From Phylloscopus collybita (Eukaryota; Chordata; Aves; Passeriformes; Phylloscopidae), in the NCBI GenBank assembly GCA_027886175.1, contig JAJNNQ010000006.1, positions 6,820,001 through 6,884,000 of the forward strand: 64,000 bases of DNA, read 5' to 3'. A model generated the notes under the pieces. That model had not been told where the DNA came from and made no database searches. It saw only the letters and a list, made by a program, of their open reading frames with translations. The translations under genes were made by a program, and so were the position numbers. Below, one piece after another: positions 52,459 through 63,552 of this stretch (within the stretch, counting starts at the first letter, position 1; every line of letters begins with the position of its first letter).

Positions 52459-55336
52459 TTATCTGAATTTCACTTAATTATTTACTGATACTGAAATGGC
52501 TTCACTAGTGCAGTTTCTGTTGTTATAAGGTTAGATAAATTATGTCTATGTAAATTACTGTGTTTCTGATACTAATGTAGTAGCCTAAAAATTTAAAGAC
52601 CAATATAATTTCCATTCTTTGTGACTTTCATTATGGTTTTTCAGATAATATATTTGAGCAATGTGTCAGTACACTATTACTGTCAGAGCTTGTGCCATTC
52701 TAAATTCTCATGACTCTCCCACCCAAGCTGAAGGGGATACAGAAGATCCTTTTCATTGTGCTAGAGAGGGGAGCTGTGGTTCTGTGGTGGGGAGATCAAA
52801 GTTCTCTAGGCAAACAAAGGCCCTGAATAATAGTAAATAAGGGAGTAAATTCTAACTTGAAAACTTTAGTTGGAATGATATCTGGATATCATACAACCTG
52901 TCCATCTCTTCTAAAGTTTGGCAACAAGCTATTATCCACCAACAGTTGCAACCACACAACAGAGTGAAAATCAAGTAATCTAAGATTACACACAAGTAGT
53001 CCTACTCCTGTCTTCCCAACTCCTGGAAAACTGTTCTTCCCCATTCTTTGTGTGATTTAATAGAATTGTGTAGATCCACTTCTTCCATATGGATTCACAT
53101 GTCATTGATTAATGATTTTTTTTTCATGTGCTTTCAGCTTTGTTTCAACTAATTTTTTTTCCTCTTCTCAAACTACTTTTCTCAGTAGGAATTTTGTGCA
53201 TAATGTGCCAGTACAAAGCAAAGCATCATAACAGGCTAATGCTGTTATTAACCTTGGAGCACTGTAGGCCAGTTAAATTGTTTTAAGTGTTATGACCAGA
53301 CCATCTTATCTGGAACTTGATTTTGCAGCTGCAAGTCTGAGGTGACTTGTATACAATGCCAATAAAATCTCAAACACCCTTCTGTGTTTACCCTGTTGCA
53401 AGGTGAATGTGAAAACCATTGTGCTTAATTCTTGCTGACAAATGCTTTCACATGTATTGGCAAACAGTCAGCTACAGTTGTATAGAACAAAGCAGCTGCT
53501 TGCAAAGCTCAGCTAAGAGCCAATAACTTTTAGTCTTCTTTCTCCTCTGCTGCTCACTAAAGGATTGTGTCAAAAAGTCAGACACATATTTCAGATACCC
53601 AGAAGAGATGTTCTTTCCTTACCACTCCTTTGTCTGTCTACGGTCATGGAAGAACATCAGTTATTCCCCAGACACAGACTGATTATGTGATCTGTTCACT
53701 GAAGAGTCAGGGAACTCCTGGTGGGATCCTGCTCCAAAACTTTCATACTCTGCATGATGAAAATAAACTTGTTTTGGGGCCACTGACTTTGCTTCTGACA
53801 GCCAGAGACTGTCCTTCTTTCATCCTGACTATCTCTCATGCCAAAAAAACTCTCAGCAGAGCTGTAATACACCAAATAGAGTGAGTGCATCCCTTGCATA
53901 AGCTCCCTATCACTTCTCTGAGAAAAGTCTGACTGCGTGCACTCATGTAAAGAACAAGTTTTAGAATTTGCCCTTGGTGATTTTTGAAAGAGCCAGCAAG
54001 CAGAACCCATGCTTGAACCTTCACAAAACAATGAGAAACAAAGCCTTGCTTATTTGCAGGTCAAGTGTGCTTAAGTTGAGAATCTACATATGTTTATTGT
54101 TTTCTAAGCCTGGAATTCTAGAATAATTCTCTACTGAAAGGGACTAAAAAGAAATCAAAGTTATCTTATTTTTTGAAAATTAAAGCAATTAATAACTATT
54201 GTATAAGGACTCTAAGAACTGGACTTGTATTTTTTTTTTTTTTTCGGAAGAAAAGGGAAAGTATTCATTGGCATAGATTCCTGTATATTAAATAAATGGG
54301 ATTAGGTTTTGAAAATGATCATTTAACATCTTGTGGTATAAGTAATTTCTCTAAATAATGGCTCTTGTTTGTGCCACTTGGGATGTATCTCCTTGCACCT
54401 TGGGTGAGAAACAGGTAGCAGATTCTAACCAAGAAATCATAGTTACAGTGTTTTGTTCCCAGCAACGCTACTTATTCTCATGGTGTTTATATTGGGATTG
54501 AAGTTGCCTCATCTGTAGAGCTGGGCTTGTTTTCTTCATAGAAGTTATTAAAGGACATAATTTAATATTGTTACATGAAGACACAGAGCCTGGATCTCAA
54601 ACATAAACAAGTGCTCTTAAAGCTCTCATACAGAGAAGACTTCAAATTCTGTACAACATTTTTTTTTTGTAGTTATTAAGGAATAAGATAAATAAATAAA
54701 ATACCTGGATCTTTTAGTAGAATGTCAACAAAATCACAACCATGTGATGTTCTTAGTTTTGAAATGACTGCCATATGTACTAAAACAAGTTAAACACTCC
54801 ATAGTCACCCTCAGTGTTCCTGAAAAGCAGGGCTCAAAAGGAGAGACCAAAATCTTGAATCTCATCTTTCTTGTAAGCCACTCATCAACCTTATACTGTT
54901 TTTAGAAATTCATCCTGTAGCATTGTTTCCCATCTTTTCTCAAAAGGCCTCAAGTTGTGTTCAGCTGATATGTCTGAATTCCAGTAATGTATCTTTATTC
55001 AGGTGCTGTCTTATCTCTCCATGGTCAGCTGTGTTCTGTTTACCAAAAAATGATAACCATTGTACTGGCAGATAAGTTTTAGGGGTTCTTTAGATATAAG
55101 GGCAATAGTAAGTTTCTCATTGCAGGACTTGATTTCACTTAAACACACACATACGGAGTTTTTTCCCCTGACTTGAAATAGAGGAAAACTGAATAAATAT
55201 CCACTTCCATTTGACCTTCTATTTTAAATTTGAAAGTCAATAGTTTTAGATTTCAGCACATAGGAAGTCCATGAGGACTAAAATAGGAAGAAGAGGCCAG
55301 GTGAGAAAAAGTCCTTCTAAGAATGATTACAAAATT

Positions 55337-55378
55337 AAAACAAACAAACAAACAAAACAACAACAACAACAACAACAC
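55337..55378. repeat. (AAAC)n/(AAC)n microsatellite
   Basis: AAAC units pass into seven or so AAC units. Confidence 0.9.
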
Positions 55379-56284
55379 CCAAAATATCCAAACCAACACA
55401 AAACTAAAGTAAATTTTTCCTAAGAACACTGAGAACACTGGTTTCATAAGAATTATTCTAATGTTGCCCAATTTCCTTAATTATATTTTTTTTCCATCCC
55501 AGACATCTTATTGCCCTTTCAATAAAAGCTTAAGATTCAGTGATCCATTTAAATCACTTTTCTTCTGTATGACATTTATTTCTGAAAGGCATGTAACTTT
55601 TAAATGGGGTGAATTTTAAATGTTTCCAGAAAGTAAACAAAATCTAGTAGGGATATATTTTTTTCCTTCATCCCTTTTTTCAAGGTCAATATTGGGCTTT
55701 ACTCAGATTTTCCTCCAATGGAAAAAAGTGACTTGAGATTCCTCATAGTATTAAATAAGATATCTATGATCAGTTAATTAGAATCCACCTATCTCCTGTA
55801 GTTTCAGCAAACATTAAAGATGGACTTGTAAGCAGAAAGAGATTCAGAGGAATGTTTACGGCTCTTAATAAATAAGGAAAATATAACAACTTTTTGATTG
55901 ATAATATATTTGCTAGAATTGAAGTATATATATTTTTATTTTTTTTAACAGGTTTTATTGTCTGGACAACAGCAGTAAGAAGGAGAATGGCATAAGAACA
56001 AAATTACTTTGTTTCTGTGTTTAGATGTCAACATATAATTATGCACCAATCATTTTAGACCATTGCAAATTGCTGTCCCAAAGCCTTTTGGACATTCACT
56101 GAACAAAGTCTAATTTGTAAAATTTTCGAATAGGTTATTTAATTTATTTTTTTTTTAAGCAATCATATGCTTTGCCTTTGTGATCAAACTACTTTGTCAT
56201 ATTGGCTTCTTTCAGTCGTTTGTTAACAATGTGTCGATATGGGATCTAATACCTACAGTTTATTTCTGTGTAAACTCAAGAAAT

Positions 56285-56480
56285 TGGTACCAGACATTTC
56301 CCGATGTCTGCACGTGGATGCCCCGCAGGGAGCTGGGCACACAGCCGGCAGGGGTCAGCGTGAGACCGCGCTGGCTCCTCCACAGCCCCTTTGAACTATC
56401 CCTGGAATTCAAACAGCTTCCTTCGACTGCACTAAACACATACAACTCACCCTCTCGTAAAACCCTGGAAGCAATTTTCC
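56285..56480. other. GC-rich, CpG-containing patch of unknown origin
   Basis: About 200 bp that is clearly richer in G+C than its surroundings. It has at least six CpG within roughly 115 bp, for example in CCCGATG, GCACGTGG, CCCGCAGG, GCCGGCAG and ACCGCGCTGG. It ends at a 56-base T run. I do not recognise it as an exon or known repeat. A fragment of a GC-rich LTR or a captured piece of another locus is possible. Confidence 0.5.
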
Positions 56481-56490
56481 AGTTTGTTCC

Positions 56491-56493
<3 letters not shown>

Positions 56494-56549
<56 letters not shown>
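56494..56549. repeat. T56 homopolymer
   Basis: Uninterrupted run of 56 T followed by CCCC. If it is the poly-A tail of a minus-strand retrocopy, the body would lie to its right, but nothing recognisable is there. Confidence 0.95.
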
Positions 56550-59500
56550 CCCCATACTAAAGCATAAAAATAGATCACCTAGGAAGAATACTCAAACTTC
56601 ACTTTGAGAAAACCCTGCAGTAAACTTCTCCTAATTCAGACTGGTAAGTCTACCAAAGTTCAGAAGCTTATTTCCAGACCAAGTTCACCTTTCTTCACAA
56701 GCCTTAAAGGGACTAATGAATCATAGGAGCAGCCTAAAATCCTTTACATAAACTCTCACAACTATGCCAGTGGAATATTAAAAAACACGATAAGCAATAT
56801 AATCACAAATACATCAAACAGCTACAGAACAAAAGAAAGCTATTAATCCAAACTCATTTCCACTATATTGAAAACAAAGGGGTAAGAAAAAGGCTTTTCA
56901 TTACTTTTTACAAAATGGTTCTAAAGTAAGCACTGTAAAAAGTGCCTAATCAAGACAAGGCTGTAATCAGACTAATAACTTCTTTAAAGAGGGATTGGAC
57001 TAGGAAATACAATGATAAAGTCCAAATAGAATGCTTTAAAGGTAATTGCTGTCTCCTCACATATACATAGAAAGGTCAAGTGTAACTAGACAGCAGATTT
57101 GATTTCCTATGTCCTATGTTATCTAAATAAGCAGATCTGCTGAAGACACTGAGGAAAGGGCTCTAAATCTCAGTGCTAAAACCCAACAAGCAGATTTGAA
57201 AAGCAAGTGTTTTTCACTGGAAGAAATATATCAAAGACATAATTAAGTCCACTGCCCATTTGAAATGCACTGCTGTGTTTGTCCTCCATTCTGAAACTTA
57301 CTTAAACTAAAAGGGAGAATCACCTTAAAAATGAAAACACATGCATGTTATTTTCTTTGCATGGGTTTTTCTAACCAAAGTTCTAACCAAAACTTATCAA
57401 TGAGAGGAAAAAAAAAAAACAAGACAACTAAAAAGGTAGATAAATTTGATCAAAAAATATTGACAATGACAAGAACAAATATTTAGTGTTGGTGTTTTAA
57501 CTTTCTGAGCCTTTTAACTTGTATGTACTCCTAGAATTAAATCCTGGAGTCACAGAGAACAATACCCTTGAAGCACCTACTAGCTCACCACCTTTTATAG
57601 CTCAAGCCTTATGATTTTCTGATTATTTTCATGATTTTTCCAAAGAAATCTCCCTGTCATGTTCTTTAAATTTAATGCACTAATTTTTCTTTGTTTAGAC
57701 CATTAGGGATCCGTTGAAAGAAAATGAGAAAATAGGAGAAAGTAGGAGATTTTTTTTTTTTTAAATTTATGTCCTATTGAAGAAATCTGTACAATCTAAG
57801 AATATACATAAACACTTTTTAAATGAAATAATCCCTCTTTCCCCTTTGGAATGATACAGATTTATGGGAACACAATGTGTGAACAGGTCTATTTATTTCG
57901 AGCTTTTTTAAACAATTTCTGGTTTTCTTTTTGTTTTCAATACTATAAAATGTAGGAAATCATTCCATCTATATTCTTGAACAGCATAACATGAGAAAAT
58001 GAATTCTAGAAAATTCAATATGGAAAAGTTGACTTCCATTACTAAGTGATTTTTAATTGAAATTGTTACAGAAAATTATTTAAATTCCAGAGGAAGTGCT
58101 TCAGGATCATTTATGAAGCATAAACTAATAAATAAATATGTATGTCTTCTGAATTTTTTATTGAAGGGCAATTACAGGTAAAGATTAGCAATCTCCTTTT
58201 CATAGAATCCCTAAAGAAGCTTATAAAGTTTTAGTGCATGGCAGCATGATTTTTGTCATATGTGATGATAAAGAATGACAGAAATACTTCAACAAAAGAC
58301 CAAAAACGTGTTGAGTTGAAGAGTATATTTATATCTCTCAAGAGACAGAGATTTTTAATGCTATTTAATCATCCTAATTTTGACAGTTTCAAAATACTGC
58401 CAGAGCAGATGTGAGAGGGAATTTGGATAGTTGAAGGTTGCTTCTGTTGCTGTTTCCATTTCTCCTTTTAATGGGCTGGTGTCAACATGGATACTCTAAA
58501 TTAGGAAGCTTTAATAGGAATGTATGTGACAGTACTTTGGTTAGCCAATCATACCAGTAAATATCATAAGTAGGAGAGAGCTGGATTATGTCACAGCTGG
58601 AGATATAATTACTACATAAATTACTCTTTAATAGCTTCTGTGCTATGTATTAGGGAACATGTCTCTTAGTTTTACCAATTAACCTACTGAAAATACCTCC
58701 CAGTAAATTCGGCTGTGTAACTGAAGAGGCAAAATATTGCTCATGTTATTTTTACATTGTTCTATCCAAACACATAGTTTTCATTAATTAAGTTCTATAA
58801 TTTTCTAGCTGAATAAAAAATTGAATCTTGTATGAATATAAAATTTTTCTGACACACAAAATGAGAACATATTGTATTCTCCTGACCTTCTACCTTTCAA
58901 AATTTTTCAGTATGAAAAGAAAAGTGTATCCACCCCAAAATTCTCCTGGCTAATGGCTGTAGAGTCACCTTATTCAATGTTTAAGTCAGATACTGTAAGC
59001 ATTAGTGTCTTAAAAGTGTTGGGCTGAATTTCAAGTCAGATGAAACAAAATGTCATTCCTAGCAAAGCATTAAATACATCACTAAAAAAAAAAAAATTAA
59101 ACAGTGTCCTTCTGTCCTTTCCTCATTTCTGTTTTTCCCCCCCTGTTTTTGATAAAATCCTGGCTATAGTTTCTGTTGAAACCTTAATCCTGTAAGCCAT
59201 TCAGTCTATTCATGATCCTGTAAATGTCCTCAAGCAATTGTTTAATTTAATTTAAATCATTAGAGCTTAAAAATTAGATGCTTGTATACATGTTTTCTTG
59301 GTCTAATACTTAGCCCTTCAAAGGATCAACAAGGTTTTGGTACCACTAAGATCTTAGCCTGGAGTGGGACTTACCTTACTTCAATGAAGACAGCTAAAAT
59401 AGATCCCATGGACTTTGATGTGAAGCTGGGTAGTTCCTCCTCTGAGCATAAAGCTGGCTGGAGAGGACTATCTTGCATATCTCAAGACAGTTCAGATCCC

Positions 59501-60160
59501 CACATACAGAGGTCTGATGCAATTTGGAGTGCCATAAAAGTACTCTGGCTGGCCTCCATATGCTGCTTCAGAACCACACATGGCTTCCACAGATCCTCAG
59601 TTATGTATATCAACTTTGGGATCATCCTGGTAATTTCTAAATAACTGCTTGTGGACAACTGAACTGGGCTTCTTCTCTCATGAAGAAAGTTCTCTGACTG
59701 CATTGTACAGAAGACTCCTAGTTTAAGGAGAAAGTCAACTAGTAACTTTTAGGTGCCTCTTTTGGATTATATTTTGATATAGGTTTAGATATCTGAGATG
59801 GGAGCAGCCCAGTGTTCCATTTTTTATTGCTTATATAAGAAGAATAGATGGTTTCTGATGTAACCAGCTACCTTACAGGCATCTGTTTTGGCATTGAGAT
59901 GCTTAGACATGTATATCTATTGTTACCTCAGGTGTTCTAGAGAATTTTAGCTGACCTCTACCTGCCTCTCCAGAGATTTAGTCACCCATAGATCCTAGGT
60001 CATATGTGCTCATTACATGCAGATATCTCAGATTCTATCCTAAGTATCTCAAATTACAAGGAACACTTGTATTTCATTAACCACATTCCCATCCAAAAGG
60101 CAGGTAAAGAGGAGTCTACCACAGTGCCAGAAAAACCCCATGGCAGTCATAGTTTTCTCC

Positions 60161-60554
60161 TTTTCTTTTCTTTTCTTTTCTTTTCTTTTCTTTTCTTTTC
60201 TTTTCTTTTCTTTTCTTTTCTTTTCTTTTCTTTTCTTTTCTTTTCTTTTCTTTTCTTTTCTTTTCTTTTCTTTTCTTTTCTTTTCTTTTCTTTTCTTTTC
60301 TTTTCTTTTCTTTTCTTTCTCCTTTCTCTTGCTCTTTCTTTCTCCTTCTTTCTTTCTCTTTCTCTTTCTCTTTCTCTTTCTCTTTCTCTTTCTCTTTCTC
60401 TTTCTCTTTCTCTTTCTCTTTCTCTTTCCCTTTCCCTTTCCCTTTCTTTCTCCTTCTCTCTTTCTCTCCTTCCTTCCTTCCTTCCTTCCTTCCTTCCTTC
60501 CTTCCTTCCTTCCTTCCTTCCTTCCTTCCTTCCTTCCTTCCTTCCTTCCTTCCT
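60161..60554. repeat. Layered pyrimidine microsatellite: (TTTTC)31, (TTTCTC)n, (TTTCCC)n, (CCTT)n
   Basis: A nearly pure pyrimidine strand of about 395 bp. It has 31 perfect TTTTC pentamers (60161-60315), a mixed CTTT/TCTCC transition (60316-60351), and TTTCTC hexamers (60352-60429). Three or so TTTCCC units follow (60426-60444), then a short mixed block and about 21 CCTT tetramers (60468-60554). Only one G breaks the strand, near 60331. Frames of 150-190 codons on both strands are translations of this array, not proteins. Mirror symmetry and strand asymmetry make triplex (H-DNA) formation plausible. Confidence 0.97.
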
Positions 60555-62530
60555 CCAGTCCCAGAGTAATTTGGAGTAAATTCTGGTATATATAGGATCA
60601 AAGGTCTGGAGAAAATACAAATATGTATTCCCAAATAATAAAAAAAAATTAAGGAGAACAAAAAAATGCCAAAGCATTACAGAACCTCACAGACCACTAC
60701 AGGGAAATCTCTGTACTTTAATGGGAAAAATTAATGAAACTCAACCTCACAGCATTTCACTTTCTGTACACATGATGGTATCAGAGGAGAAACCCAGAAA
60801 AGCTGCGTTGGGGTAACCAAGTAGACCTTATTATTTCCAGGAACTGATGAGTCAGATGGATTCTCTGAAGTAGAAGGAATTGCAGTCTGGGATCACTGAA
60901 GAAATAATATGGAAAAGTGCCAAAGGCTGAGGAGAAAGCATAAGCTTAATTTATACTTTGTTGCTGTCATTAGAGCACCTACTGAAGTGTTAAGGAAGAT
61001 AAGTTTCAAGATTCATGTGCAGACTCAAATAAGATTACATACAATTTTCAACTTTTCAGTGTCTCCTAAAATACGAACAATAAAAAGAAATCATTTGGCA
61101 TTAAATGTTTTGTTTGAAGACTACAACCAAAGTTTGTTGATCTCTCCCCTGTAATGTCAGTAATCCCAATTAATGACCATACTGCATGAATCTTTAAAAT
61201 CCTTGCCCTTGATAATAAGGAGTTGTTCACTGACATCTAGACTTCGATTTAGAAGTTATTCAGCTTCTAAACAGCTATCTTGAAACAGAAAGAAGTTGAA
61301 TAAACCAAATCTAGATTACTAAATCACATGATGAGCACCAAAATTAAATTGTCAGCATATCCATCTTTGCATCAGGTGAAAATCAATAAACTGAAACAAA
61401 GCAAATATTAAATACCTTTTCTTTTTAGGGCAGAGAGATGTGGGGGATGAATAACCAGTGTTTTCTTAGAGGAGTTGATGAATGGAATACTAATTAGCAT
61501 TATTGTTGCACCTTTCTTTGGGTTTTTTTTTGTTGTTGTTGTTTGTTTGGGGATTTTGTTTGTTTCCTTTTTGTTTGTTTGTTTTGTTTTGTTTTTGTTT
61601 TGTTTTTTTTTTTTTTAGGAAATGCAGGTCACCTCTAAACAATGTTAAACAATGCTAGGAATGGATGGAACACTGAAGTATTTTTTTCACATATTGAAGC
61701 TGTTGTCTGGAGTCTTTAGTTACAGACTGACACCAAAACTAGAGTATAACTTCAGCAGCCAGTGATAAAATCTGATTGTCGTTATATAGAATAGTCACAG
61801 TAGAGATAGTCATACCTTGAGATAAGGGTGATATGTTTTCTTCTTTTCTTCCCTCTTTTTTCAGTAACATGTTGAATGCCCTGTCAAAAAAGACATGTCT
61901 TTACTTAAAAAAATGTCAAGATTTTTGTATCTTTTTCTGAAAACATAAGTTTCATTAGAAGGATGTGCAGTGCAACATCAGACCAAGTAATGTTTTCTAA
62001 ATTCTCTTAATATTTCTTTCTTTGTAGAACTTATCCAGGAAATGGTATCTTGAAGAGTAGAAAAATGTATAAAATTAGATACAGTTAAAATATTAACAGT
62101 ATTATTAGCATTGGTCTTCTATTTTAGTAATATGCTTAGAAATACTAAATACTTTAAAAGTATAGTGTAAGAATACAAATTTGGATGGGGTGATTTTTTT
62201 TTTGTTTGTTCTGCTTCCCTCCCTCTTCCTCAATGTTTGTAATTGAAGTGACAAGAATTTCTGTTTTGTGGGAAAAAAACAACCAATTTTTTTTGGGAAA
62301 GGTCATTTAAAACAGTTTAAATTTCCTGAAAGCCCTTGTTTAGTCCTTGAAAATAATTTTCCCTTTGACAAAAGGTTTACATTACAGAAGGAAATCCATT
62401 GATGTAATTGCTGTGCAAGGATCCCCTGATCGGTGGAATCATAGATATCTAGACAGATAAATGAGCACATACAGAAAAAAAAGTTTGCAGACATACATAT
62501 GAATACTATATTTATATAGACATGATACAT
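60555..62530. other. Unique AT-rich non-coding DNA
   Basis: No gene was recognised. It contains a G/T-rich tract at 61520-61617. Confidence 0.7.
61520..61617. repeat. T/G-rich low-complexity tract
   Basis: GTT, GTTT and GTTTT units with T-runs, ending in T14. Confidence 0.9.
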
Positions 62531-62655
62531 GAAGAGAGGATGTCAAAAGGATGGAGCCAAGCTCTTCTCTGTGGTCAGCAAGAGGACAGAAACTAAAGCA
62601 CAGGAAGTTCCACCTAAGCATGAGGAAGAACTTTTTTACTGTGCAGGTGACCACT
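62531..62655 (+). mobile_element. CR1 LINE 3' end, left part (split by an LTR)
   Basis: The CR1 sense consensus is seen from GAAGAGAGGATGTCAAAAGG and ATGGAGCCAAGCTCTTCTCT to CACAGGAAGTTCCACCTAAG and AACTTTTTTACTGTGCAGGT. It stops at the LTR start at 62656 and resumes at 63283 exactly where it left off, so both pieces were one CR1 insertion, truncated at its 5' end. Confidence 0.9.
62650..62655 (-). repeat. Left target-site duplication of the nested LTR
   Basis: ACCACT, matching ACCACA at 63283-63288 in 5 of 6 positions. A 6-bp duplication is usual for class II (ERVK-like) elements. Confidence 0.75.
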
Positions 62656-63282
62656 TGTCGCAGGGCGTGCCTCTCGATGGTGAAGCCGCGCGCCTTGGTG
62701 GGCGTGTGACTCTATCCCCGGAGCCCTGAGAGTCCCGAGCAGTCGCCAGGGGATCAGTACAAAGAAAGGAGCGGAGTGGGTCTCGCTTGCAAGTCTGGGA
62801 ATCCGTTTATTAAAGGAAACTTAAAACACAACATAACCCAAATGCTATGCAGGGGCAAGGACCCCAAACAGCAGCAGTGTCGTGGTTCTTAAGGGGAAGG
62901 GACAAGGGAGGACTTTTGGGGTTAAGGACCAATAACAAAGTAATCAGGGTGGAGTATAAGATGGGGTGACAAACCTTGAACCAACCAGGGGAAACAGACA
63001 GAGGGTACAGCTTTAACCAAATCAATGGTGCATTGAGGAGAACAGAAGCTTCTAGGCGTAAGGGCAGGGTTAGGGAAGGATTGACAGCTGGTAGGTAGGG
63101 GTAGAAGGCAAGAATAAGGGAAGAGTGACAAGTAGGTGAAGGAAAGGAGAACCAGAACCTCGTTCCCTATAGGGGAAGCTGGAGTGAACCATTAGGGGTG
63201 CCAACAAATTATAATATAATAGGGGGGGTTCACAGAGCAGTTTACAGAATAGAGGAACTTAACAAAAACCCTCACCACAACA
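62656..63282 (-). mobile_element. Solo LTR nested inside a CR1
   Basis: The plus strand starts TGTCGCAGGGCG and ends CCCTCACCACAACA, so the ends are TG...CA. It is 627 bp with a 6-bp target duplication (one mismatch). On the minus strand it reads as a conventional LTR. A long U3 is followed by CCTTTAATAAACGGATTCCC (AATAAA at 62812-62807), then a GC- and CpG-rich U5 of about 150 bp ending GAGAGGCACGCCCTGCGACA. The strong base-composition shift against the host DNA and the CpG content suggest a fairly recent insertion. There are no gag, pol or env sequences, so it is a solo LTR. It is not the same family as the LTRs at 33773 and 45334. Confidence 0.9.
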
Positions 63283-63288
63283 ACCACA
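63283..63288 (-). repeat. Right target-site duplication of the nested LTR
   Basis: ACCACA, pairing with ACCACT at 62650-62655. Confidence 0.75.
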
Positions 63289-63460
63289 CACTGGAACAGA
63301 TTGTCCAGAGAGCGTGTGGAATCTCCCTCGCTGGAGATACTCAAGAATTGTCTAGAAACAGTCTTGTGCCATGTACTCTGGGATGATCCTGACTGAGCAG
63401 GAGCCTGGACCAGATGATTCACTGCTATTCCTTCCAACCTGACCCATTCTGTGATTGAGA
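63283..63460 (+). mobile_element. CR1 LINE 3' end, right part
   Basis: This part continues the interrupted CR1. ACACTGGAACAGATTGTCCAG, AATCTCCCTCGCTGGAGATA, CTCTGGGATGATCCTGACTG and GGACCAGATGATTCACTGC lead to the terminal CCATTCTGTGATTGAGA. The usual CR1 terminal octamers have been replaced or extended by the TA microsatellite that follows. Confidence 0.92.
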
Positions 63461-63518
<58 letters not shown>

Positions 63519-63552
63519 GTATGTATATATATATGTGTGTATATATATACAC
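63461..63552. repeat. (AT)n / (GTAT)n microsatellite
   Basis: About 45 bp of AT units, five GTAT units, then more AT and GTGT units. It starts right at the CR1 3' end, and such arrays often grow from LINE tails. Tyr-Ile/His-Ile open frames are by-products. Confidence 0.95.

Larger units (their letters stand above)
52459..60154. other. Unique AT-rich non-coding DNA
   Basis: No gene was recognised in this 7.7 kb. It contains an AAAC/AAC tract (55337-55378) and a GC-richer, CpG-containing patch at 56285-56480. A T56 run follows the patch at 56494-56549. The frames at 53567-53884 and 59282-59644 start with GTG and TTG and show no family motifs. Confidence 0.65.

Noticed and set aside
53567..53884. 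105-codon plus-strand frame
   Set aside because: It opens with GTG; composition and residue pattern look random. An AATAAA inside it could hint at an LTR, but no ends were found.
59282..59644. 120-codon plus-strand frame
   Set aside because: It opens with TTG, with the first ATG a third of the way in; no known motif and no splice context.
60004..60677. Open frames of 150-191 codons on both strands
   Set aside because: They are translations of the pyrimidine microsatellite (Phe-Ser-Leu-Phe or Arg-Lys-Glu repeats), present in several frames at once, with no non-repeat domain.
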